From Ryuthela nishihirai (Eukaryota; Arthropoda; Arachnida; Araneae; Heptathelidae): a DNA stretch of 64,000 nt. The notes beneath the pieces are model-generated. The model had not been told where the DNA came from and searched no databases. It was given only the letters and a program-made list of their open reading frames with translations. The stretch lies in assembly GCA_038380435.1 (NCBI GenBank), contig JAWZYU010000017.1, positions 23,745,283-23,809,282 on the forward strand, read 5' to 3'. Positions 55,712 through 64,000 of the stretch are shown here, piece by piece; within the stretch, counting starts at the first letter, position 1; every line of letters begins with the position of its first letter. Made by a program: the position numbers and the translations under genes.

Positions 55712-57262
55712 TACACACTGGTGGACGAAAGCTAAATTACCAACATAGAAACTGAATATAGCGACTGGTTAGAATTTAATGAAATTCGGTAGAGTGGTAC
55801 ATTAGACCATGATAAAGAACATATGCAAAAAAGGAATGCCAGTGCTTATGCAGGTACATGCAAAACGCCACGCACATAAGGCATACTGTAAAAGAGAGTA
55901 CTGTACGGCGTTCATCATTTCGTACTTTGCACCCTCCAAAGCCCGTCAACTTGCAAGAAATGTTAGAGAAATGCAGATGATCACCAGGAGTCGCTTGAAG
56001 GATTCTGAGAGGTCGACAGCCATTGATAGGATGTCGGGACAAACCCAAGCTGCAGTATCCAGAGTACATAATGTTTCTCAGATGGTCATCTCCAGACTAT
56101 GGTGACAATATCAGGAATCCGGGAATGTGTCTCAATGACCAGTTCCATACTGGTTAAAGGTCACAGCATTCCAAGAGGACTATCCCAGGAGGTCTTAACT
56201 ACAATTATGCAAAGGAAAATGACAGCCAGACAACTCGTTTTTAAGCTTGTCTGTGCTTCAGTCACAACGGTATCATGGAGAATTGTGTCCAATTACTTTA
56301 CAATAGTGTCTGTATGTTAAGAGACCAATGGTTTGCGTCCCTCTCACCCCCTCTCAAAGAAGAGCTCGAATGACCTTAGTGCAGGCAGCATCACACCTAG
56401 ACAGCAGCAGTGGGCACATGTGCTCTTCACGGATGAATTATTTTAATCTGATTATGGATTCCCGACATTTGCTCATCTGTAGAAATTGCAGATCTCACAA
56501 CTATACCTGCAACATCTGGGAATGAAACCACTATGGAAGGGAAAGTCTTCCGGTAGAGGGAGGCATGATGGTAGATGGTTGTACACCACTCCATGGGTTT
56601 GAGGGTGCATAGAGATGATTATTGAGCCCTACATAAAGCTTTTCAGAGGTGGATTGGTCTCGAGTTCATTTTTATGGAAGATAATGCTCGTCCTCATGGG
56701 GCTTTGGTGGTCGACTTTTACCTCGAGAGAAGATATCCATAGTATGGAGTGGTCAGTCAGCTATCCGGATCTTAATCCTATTGAGCATGTCTGAGACACT
56801 AGGGAGATGCAGTGTGGTGCTCTTCAGTCCCCTCCCAGAAGACTGTTAGAGCTGCGATATGTGTTAATGAAACAATGGCATTTGTTGCCATCTGCATCCT
56901 TCATCTTGTCACCAGCGTGCATGATCATTGGGGAACATGTATGGTGATCTGAGGCAATCATACTCCTTACTAATCACTGGAACAATGCATTTCTGTTACC
57001 ACCAGTGAAGGACTTACACCTGAGCATTCCTTGCCATCCATTCCTATGCATCTCATGTATGCATTTGTTCTTTATCATGATCTGATGTACTTCTCACCTG
57101 AAATTCATAAATGTCTCACATGTTGTTATGTTGCTATGCAAACTTTTATGTTTGTAATTTAACATTTGTCCACAAATGTTACAAAATGTAATTTAACATT
57201 TGTCCAAATTAACATTTGTCCACAAATGTTACAAAATGTAATTTAACATTTGTCCACAAATT
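55712..57262 (+). mobile_element. Tc1-type element with tandemly duplicated right end
   Basis: The left end tggtggacgaaagctaaatt and the right end, reversed (tgtggacaaatgttaaatt), are similar over about 40 bp. At the right the terminal repeat is present three times: aacatttgtccacaaatg at about 57159, 57210 and 57246. Confidence 0.72.
55800..56960 (+). pseudogene. Tc1-type transposase relic
   Basis: Helix-turn-helix region: RSTAIDRMSGQTQAAVSRVH and VSQMVISRLW. Linker and first catalytic region: TPSQRRARMTLVQAA and, in another frame, QWAHVLFTDEL. Second catalytic region: FIFMEDNARPHGALVVDFYL. A decayed SYPDLNPIEHV region lies near 56770. Stops and shifts break it at least five times. Confidence 0.75.
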
Positions 57263-57569
57263 AAAGCTACTTTTGTTCTTGTTTAATATTGATGCGTTTT
57301 CTGTATTTAAATACTCATACAACTCTGGTAGTTCCACAGTGCCAAATTTTACTGCATATATTAACTTTCCAGTCATAAATTTACATATGTTATTAATATT
57401 TTATTATTATTGATTAAATATTTTACTAGATCATTATAATTCAAAAGTAAAATATGTTTCTGGAAAATATAGATATCATTCAAGTTTCCATCATTTGTAT
57501 TTCCCCAAATACAGATGTAATAATTCTCTGGGATAAACTAATGCGTAATACAAATTCATCATTGTCTTA

Positions 57570-58140
57570 TACAAAGGGCGTTCAAAAAGTTCTTGACGTG
57601 CAGCTGAAGAAAAAAACCATTCCACTTACCTCAAGAAATCTTTTACTGTCCTTCAAATTACTCACCTCCAGCATCTATGCAAAATGCAGACGTCTATCCA
57701 ATTCTGTAACATTTGGTGGTACTCCAGTTGCGGAATATTCTGCAACTCCGGAATGAACAATATTTTGCAAGTTTTTGCACCTTTGAGAAAGGTTTCCAGC
57801 AAGTTCCTTTTAATGTTTTTAAACAACCATAAATCACATGATGAAAAATCAGGTGAATATGCAGAATGGGTAGATGTTTGATTTTTTTCCTGCTCTAGAT
57901 AGGCTGTAACTTGCCAGGTTTTGTGAGCACTGGCATTGTCATGAAGAAGTGAAACCCTTGACACAACTGTTATTGGATACTGCTACATCGTCTCCCTATC
58001 AAATTTGGACAAAATAATGTTGGTGTACTATTTGCCATTTGTAGTCATTTTTTCAAGTAAGATGTCTACGGCTTACTTGGAAATTACTCCTTTAGAATTC
58101 ATAAAAATTGTGAATATCCTCTTCTTTTAGAATTGTATAT
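57570..58140 (-). pseudogene. DD34D mariner transposase, C-terminal fragment
   Basis: On the minus strand, RVSLLHDNASAHKTWQV gives the second catalytic Asp and AYSPDFSSCDLWLFKNIKR the third, the classical mariner HDNA...YSPD...D-x-x-LF layout. The end acaaagggcgttcaaaaag near 57574 resembles a mariner terminus. The 5' half is missing or unrecognisable upstream of 58140. Confidence 0.75.
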
Positions 58141-58213
58141 CAAATAATATCAAGCACAACACACTTAATGGTGTTAATGTTTTTGTATCTAGTTTTGTGT
58201 AATGTATATGTGA

Positions 58214-58529
58214 CTGGGGTTGGATTGTTTTACCTCTGAGCGGCACTTTTTTTGCACACTATGGGCTAAATGGCTAGGTCACATGAACCCCTAAGGCTCA
58301 GAGAAGGTTGGGGGGAGGGGACCCACTGGAACAGCTGTTGGGAGACGTGGTAGCCTCCCCTCAATCAAGGTCATCCAGCGTGTTCTTTAACGTGCATAGG
58401 GTATGACTCTCCCTCACATGGGGCCACGGCTTAACGTCCGATCCGATGGACGGCTGGGACTCGAATCTGGGAACTATAGATTACGAGTCTGGCGCGCTAC
58501 CGACTGAGCCCCCCCCCCCCCCCCCCCCC
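58214..58529 (-). repeat. tRNA-derived SINE, full length, with target duplication
   Basis: The minus-strand head ggctcagtcggtagcgcgcc and agattcgagtcccagccgtc are clear A- and B-box tRNA-like segments. The body matches the copies at 5400 and 34640 and is the best preserved here (gttctttaacgtgcat; ggcttaacgtccgatccga). The head follows a run of about 21 C (58509-58529). Flanks aatgtatatgtga (58201-58213) and aatgtatatatga (58530-58542) form a 13-bp target duplication with one mismatch. Confidence 0.85.
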
Positions 58530-58677
58530 AATGTATATATGAAATGCATTTTGAAGAAAGTAATTTTCGACGATGTGAAATGCATTTGAAGAGACTAGTG
58601 GTAAGATGATTATTGTGCAATTGAAAGTCTCCAGACTAATTCCTGGTAGCATTGCATCAAAACTGCCAAATTTACCA

Positions 58678-59686
58678 GTATACAGAGTGTCCACAAAGTC
58701 ATGTTTCTGTTTTAAAAATTTACTACATCACAACCAAAGGAAATGCAACCTTTTACAAACTGTGTTGAAATTCCACATGAGAAGGCCCAAAGTGTAGTGG
58801 CATTTGTTGCCAAAAACAAATTGCCTTCATCTGGTTTGAAGAGTCAAAACCTGTAATTATTGTACAGCAAAATTGTTGCCGTCAATATGGAAAGATTCCT
58901 CCTTCCGAACCAAGCATCATTAGGTGATTTCAGAATTTTCGAGAAAGAGGTAGAGTGAATGACCTGCTTCGAAGTTGACGTCCAAGTGCATCTCAAAAGT
59001 CGATTTCTCCTGCTTCACGAGAACTGCAAGTTTCGAGAACAACAATCCATAAAGTTGTGCATATAGAGTGCAATCTGTCCAAGCCTTGCATCCAGATGAC
59101 GTTCCTCTGCGTTAGGCATTCGCTTGTTCCATGCTGGACTCAATTGATGAAGACAATGATTACCAAAAAAAGGTGCTTTTCTTGTTTTCTTGGATGAAGC
59201 CGCATTTCTTGTGTCTGGACATATTAATCATCACAAGATTTGGATATGGGGTACCGAAAACTCGCATGCCATTCGTGATAGCCCAATGGTAAACATATAG
59301 TGTGGACTCATGCACCGTAGGGTAATATGTCCATTTTAATTTGCTGAAAAGACCATCCCAGGAGGCATTTATATAAATATGCTCGAACGTTATACGAACT
59401 CTCAGCTGGAACAGTTGCAGCCATTCATCATTCAGGAAAAGATCCCCTCCCCCCACTGGAGTATGGATGTTTTGGGATGTTCTGGATAAAAAAAAAACTC
59501 CTGGCAGATTGATGGGCCATGATGGACCAATCGCCTGGCCGCCACGCTCCCTGGCATCAAACCCTTAGACTCTTCCTAAGGGTTACGTCAAGGATTTTGC
59601 GTACATAATACCCGTTGATGACATTGCACATCTTCACGCAAGGACAACAGAAGCAATCTAAACAGTGACTGTATATATTCCAGTCC
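58678..59686 (+). pseudogene. DD41D-related mariner-type transposase relic
   Basis: In broken frames: WFEESKPVIIVQQNCCRQYG and then PPSEPSII (N-terminal domain), ASRELQVSRTTIHKVVH (helix-turn-helix), and near the end IPSPHWSMDVLG, WAMMDQSPGRHAPW and LRLFLR. These match the family that has HW-x-x-DV, PGRWIGR and DFFLWG motifs, related to but distinct from the copies at 11803 and 28853. The start tacagagtgtccacaaagtc is terminus-like. Catalytic Asp residues are not all recoverable. Confidence 0.6.
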
Positions 59687-59687
59687 G

Positions 59688-59820
59688 TACAGTCGATCAA
59701 AAAAATATCCGAACATTATGGTTGATTACAGAATTCAGAAAAAATATCTGGCAATGATTTTTCTAGAAATTAGTAATCTGGCAACTTTCGTGTGCGAAAG
59801 TTGCCAGATCACTAATGTTA
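59688..59820. mobile_element. Half of the palindromic MITE seen at 47933
   Basis: TACAGTCGATCAAAAAAATA and following sequence match the left arm of 47933-48151 through the centre (tcgtgtgcga). Most of the right arm is missing after agatcactaatg. Confidence 0.8.
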
Positions 59821-59845
59821 AAATGTGTGTTAAAAGTTCTGAAAA

Positions 59846-61284
59846 TACACTGCTAGACCTTGAAAGTGCCCACCCAGAAAGACATATCGTACAAACATGC
59901 AAATAGAATGGTGGGTGTGTGCAGTTGAGGTATGCAAATAATGATAATTTGGAGTCAATGACGTGTATAGCACGAGATAAAAGGTGCAAGAAGGAACAGG
60001 GTTGGTATTGTGTTTATGCAGGTGGAAGTTGTGCGAATGGTTGAGATTAGGTGGTTCCACTTGGAAATTGTTTTAGTGAAGGCCGAAAATGCCTGGTACA
60101 TGCCATTGGCATCGATCTGGTTATCGCCATTTGGATGCTTTTGAGAGAGGAAGAATTACAGGCCTTTGTGAGGTTGGATGGACTACATGTTGTGTCGCTG
60201 CCGATGTTCATCAGGATGCATGAATTGTTGGATGCTGTTTGCAAGAGTGGCAAAATGAAGGTTCTAACGTGCGTCACAGAGGGAGTGATGCCATCCAACA
60301 GACATCAGCATGGATAGGTGCTTTGTTCAGCATGATCGTTCATCACCACAGAGCACTGCAGGCGATTTTCGATGGGCTGTGTCAGCAGCCATGGACGTCC
60401 CCATAATGACCGGAACAGTAAATCGAAGGTTGCATGAGACACACCTGCTCTTTAGGCAACCATACGTCAACTGCAAACCATTGCAGTGCTCATCTGGCTT
60501 GGTGCCAAAGTTGTGTGAACTGGGGTCATGAATGAAACAATGTTGTGTTTAGTGATGAATTCCGTTTCTGTCCGGGTGCTGACGATTGATGTATCCTTGT
60601 ATGGCAACAATCTGGAGAGAGGATGGATCCAGCATTTCTTCGTGACTGGCACACCACCCGTTGGCCAGGCATAATGGTTTGGGGTGCTATTGGATATGAC
60701 AGCAGGTCACCTCTTATCCGCATCACGGGAATACTGACAGCTGCACGATACGTTAGTGCGGTTCTGCAGCCCATTTTGTTACCATTCCTGGGATGCATGC
60801 AGCAGTCTATTATCCAGCATGACACACCCATGTACACACTGTTAGTGTCTCCAGACAATGTTTGTAACATATTCAAGTATTGCCATGGCCAACATGATCT
60901 GTAGATTTATCCCCAATAGAAAAGGAGGACCCCATTAGACGATGTAGGCAATCCTCTCACCGGTCAGAGCAGAATCTCGATGAATTATGAGAGCAAGAGA
61001 CTCACAGAGCAACTACCTCACAGAGGCCTGTAATTCCTCGGGACCATATCAGTCGATTGTATGACTTCATTCCACACCATATTGCTGTCTGTATTGCCGT
61101 TCACGGAGGTGCACCCACCTACTGAGGCAATCACATTGTGCTGCATCAATCTAATCTTCTAACTAATGTAAGGGGCTGCAAATTAAATCATGCTATGCCA
61201 ATATGTATTGCTATGTGTGTGCTACATTTTACCCCTATCCCCTCACTCCTTCTGAGTGGGGCAATTTCAATGTCGTACAGTGTA
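59846..61284 (+). mobile_element. Tc1-type element with recognisable terminal repeats
   Basis: TACACTGCTAGACCTTGAAA at the left and TACACTGTACGACATTGAAA reversed at the right are similar over about 35 bp; 1,439 bp. The transposase reads on the + strand. Confidence 0.75.
60051..61122 (+). pseudogene. Tc1-type (IS630-like) transposase relic
   Basis: Frames give HAIGIDLVIAIWML (start of the helix-turn-helix), TGTVNRRLHETHLLFRQPY (end of the DNA-binding part), RDWHTTRWPGIMVWGAIGYD and RYVSAVLQPILLPF (catalytic core), then IIQHDTPMYTL in place of the D-N-A-R-P-H motif. It ends RLYDFIPHHIAVCIAVHGG, a typical C-terminus for this group. At least four breaks; inactive. Confidence 0.78.
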
Positions 61285-61427
61285 GTATTAAACATAGTGT
61301 TAATTCAATGTGTAATATTTTGAAAATACTTCGCATATTTGACAAAAGAAAAAAAAATCAATTAAACTTAATCGAGGAACAGTTGATATTGTTTGAGTTA
61401 AAGAAGTATGGCTCGAGGAATTCATCA

Positions 61428-62639
61428 TACACAGTCATATCAGAATAATATGACCACCCGCGGAATCACAGTGTACCTACCCAAGTGCGTCACAGAGTGC
61501 ACATGACAAGGTCGACCCTACGGAGATATAAGCGGCCAACCAGGACAGATGAGCCATAGTGCGTAGCGTGAGCACAATGGGAAGAGGTATTGATTTGACG
61601 GATGTTCAAAAAGGAATGATCATCGGCTATCTGCCAAGGGTGGAAGCATCTCGGAAACAGCAGACTTCGTGGACTGTTGGTGAGGCGTTGTAGTAAGGAT
61701 GTACCAAGAATGAACTTCTGGCACACCGAGTACCTCCAGACATCATAACTGTGGAGCCCTGAAGGCCACCAACCCCAGAGGAGAATGTTACCTCCATTGA
61801 CTGGTAAAGGGCAATCGACGCGCAACAGTGCAGCAATTGATAACTCAAATAAACACTGAGGTACTCAGGTAAGTGTCCCTGATAAGAGAAGAGCAAATCC
61901 TGTTATGCATGGGTCTCCGGAGTCGATGCTGCGTAAAGGCGCCCTGTTAACCAAGGTCCATTGGCAACGACGCCTGCATTTTGCACGGGACTACCATCAT
62001 TGTACAGTGGATAAAGGTTGCCTTCTCCAAAATCGAAGTTTCTACTCCACAGAAGTGACAGGCGGTGGCATATACGGCGTTAGACACATGAGAACCAACA
62101 CCCGGACACACTTGTTGGTCAAGTACAGGCAGGTGGTGGCAGTGTGCACGTCTGAGGATGGTTTCTTGGTGTGACCTGGAATCTCTGGTACCACTGGATG
62201 GGTCCCTGAACGCCAATGGCTACCTGTCCATCCTCGCTGACCACATGCATCTCTTCATGTTGGACGTTTACCCTGGTGGTAATGATGTCTACCAACAGGA
62301 CAATGCACCCTGCCATGTCGCTAAGGTAGTGCGTGACTAGTTCCAGGAACATGACAGCAATGTCTCCGTTCTCCCTTGGCTGACGAAATCGACCGACCTC
62401 AATCCCATAGAGCATTTGTGGGACCATTTGGATCGACAGGTTTGGTGTGCGGACCCATAACCACGCCATCTCTGGAACTCTATATGCTCTTCAGTAGTCC
62501 GAATGGGTATGTGTGCCTCTGGCAACCTTCCAGGGCTTCATTGCGTCTATGCCACTCCGTCTCGCCGCTGTCATCTGGGCCAAGGGTGGTTATTCCCATT
62601 ATTAGGTAGATGGTCATATTATTCTGATACGACTGTGTA
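61428..62639 (+). mobile_element. DD36E-type Tc1/mariner element with nearly perfect ends
   Basis: Terminal repeats of 29 bp with a single mismatch: TACACAGTCATATCAGAAT and, reversed, TACACAGTCGTATCAGAAT, both continuing AATATGACCA. It is 1,212 bp long with TA targets at both ends. Confidence 0.88.
61570..62480 (+). pseudogene. DD36E transposase relic
   Basis: DVYQQDNAPCHVAKVVRD (second Asp) then a stop, then DSNVSVLPWLTKSTDLNPIE and HLWDHLDRQVW with the catalytic Glu. Asp to Glu spacing is 36 residues. The N-terminal half is seen only in broken frames (LTDVQKGMIIGYLPRVEASR near 61600). The preserved ends and moderate decay suggest a younger insertion than the other Tc1/mariner copies here. 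Confidence 0.75.
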
Positions 62640-63531
62640 TATCATGAATTTCCATCATGTTAATTTTAGCATGGTTCCTCATGCATATGATTTTGTTGGA
62701 GAAAGTGAAAGTATTAGATTGCCACATCGTAGTGCAATTTAATGTATTTGTCTTCATTTCACTATAAACCCTGCTCTAGAGAAATTTGATTCATTTTTTT
62801 TTGTCATATGTTGGGCGAAAATATTCCGTTTTGAATGAAACAGATAGGAAAGTTATTTTAATGCTTGATGAACTTCATCTGAAACACTTTTTAAATTTCA
62901 AATGTGGCAACCTTGTTGATCTGTCATTTGACACACAAAACATAGCAACCACTATCCATATATTTATGATTATAAGTTTGCTGTAGTTTATATTAAAGAT
63001 GAATTCGGGGTTAATTAATAGTTCGAGCACGCGATCTACCCTATTTTCCCAAGCCCCATTTGGGAAATAATTTTTCTAGCGCATCATAAAATATATATGT
63101 ATAAATGGATGTCGCCAATGATTTATTTTATTCTTAGATTGCTAAATATAAATATTTTATGAAAAATTAAAGTATTAATGCTGTTTGGAATGAAAAATGT
63201 TTCAAATACTAATAGAAACTGAAAATCCGTGGGTAGCATCATTATAAATTAAAAGAGCCAGTCATTTATTAAAGGTAGAGTATATGTTAAAAATAATCAA
63301 ATGTTGCATAGTGCTTATTTCTAATTACTAGGCCGATTAAACGGTTGAAATTCTAATTAAAAATATTGGTTTTCACAATTACAAGAAATATTTGAAATTT
63401 AAATTAGTCTGAACCCTATTTCGATCCCCAGCCCATTTCTAATAGATAAAAAATACTGTTGCAATATATCGCAAGTTCTCACGACCAACTGAACTCGAAA
63501 CATTCAAAATCAACAAAAAAATAGTTTAAAG
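62640..63531. other. Intergenic, no recognisable feature
   Basis: AT-rich DNA without an identifiable gene or repeat. Confidence 0.5.
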
Positions 63532-63680
63532 CAGTGGTTCTCAACCGTTTATGCTTCACGTAACCCCGGGAAATGTGTATATAACTGGCGTACCCCTTGT
63601 ATAGATAGATAAAATTATAGTTATAGTATAGCAATGGGAATAAAATAAAACATGGCGTACCCCACGTTGAGAACCCCCTG
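63532..63680. mobile_element. hAT-type MITE with exact 8-bp target duplication
   Basis: CAGTGGTTCTCAACCG at the left and CAGGGGGTTCTCAACG reversed at the right are the standard hAT (Charlie-like) type of ends. gtttaaag flanks it on both sides (63524-63531 and 63681-63688). 149 bp, non-coding. Confidence 0.9.
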
Positions 63681-64000
63681 GTTTAAAGGGATAAGTGAGA
63701 AGTTTCCGATTACCCTTGTTTTATATCTGCAATGAAAATGCTCTTTGTTTTGTTAATATTTGAATATTCTTTACCAGAGAACAACTTGCTTTTACCCATA
63801 TACCTTTCTTCCCATAATTCAGTTATGTTAAACTAACACTATAAACATTTATGTACAGTTACATTAAAATGAAAATAATTTTCACATTTACTTTCAGATT
63901 TCTTACGTTTATGCCTGAATTTAGCAATGTTTTTTTTTGCAAACATATTTAGGACCGAGGGCAAATACACAAAGCATTCTTATAATGCTACCTTGCATGC
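63681..64000. other. End of window, no recognisable feature
   Basis: AT-rich DNA; nothing assigned. Confidence 0.5.

Noticed and set aside
57157..57262. CRISPR-like or satellite array
   Set aside because: Three irregular copies of a transposon end in animal DNA; spacing and context do not fit an array.
61490..62525. Minus-strand open frames over the DD36E element
   Set aside because: The catalytic motifs are on the + strand; the minus frames are shadows.

Overview
The window is animal nuclear DNA: AT-rich, with long introns, GT-AG splice sites and many decayed DNA transposons. It most likely comes from an arthropod. The mix of Tc1/mariner lineages, RTE-like LINEs, a Penelope-like element and tRNA-derived SINEs would suit a chelicerate such as a spider, scorpion or horseshoe crab, but that placement is a guess. 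No bacterial, organellar or CRISPR features are present.

The only host gene recognised is on the + strand and spans most of the window. It is the orthologue of TAF3, the TFIID subunit with a histone fold at the N-terminus and an H3K4me3-reading PHD finger at the C-terminus. Eight coding exons join in consistent phase: 9884-10126, 19539-19710, 25944-27738, 31097-31360, 33620-33696, 41959-42364, 51151-51251 and 52446-52569. Together they give about 1,060 residues and a stop, with a polyadenylation signal at 52794. The first coding exon, with the start of the histone fold, was not found; it should lie upstream of 9884, probably outside the window, so the promoter is not seen.

The introns and the 11 kb downstream are filled with mobile elements. 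1-9.9 kb: SINE pieces, a Tigger/pogo transposase relic, a hAT MITE and fold-back repeats. 10.7-17.4 kb: an unclassified repeat, a nearly intact DD41D mariner-type transposase, then a Penelope-like retroelement (RT plus GIY-YIG) holding the tail of another such element. 18-25 kb: a Tc1 relic, two long imperfect palindromes, a SINE and a LINE piece. 28.8-30.2 kb: a second DD41D copy. 31-37 kb: a piggyBac-type MITE, a head-to-head tRNA-SINE palindrome, a LINE piece, a SINE and a second copy of the unclassified repeat. 38.3-41 kb: a DD36E element interrupted by a hAT MITE, and a deleted pogo element. 42.6-46.1 kb: a near full-length minus-strand RTE-like LINE. 47-50 kb: pogo-like and palindromic MITEs. 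53-64 kb: a LINE piece, a SINE carrying a piggyBac MITE, five Tc1/mariner-type copies in a row from different lineages, and a hAT MITE.

No wholly new system is evident. The best leads are the Penelope tails with a conserved hairpin resembling part of a hammerhead ribozyme, the two long hairpins in one TAF3 intron that could make double-stranded RNA, the head-to-head tRNA-SINE palindromes, and the proline-rich exon next to the PHD finger that carries an AT-hook-like motif.
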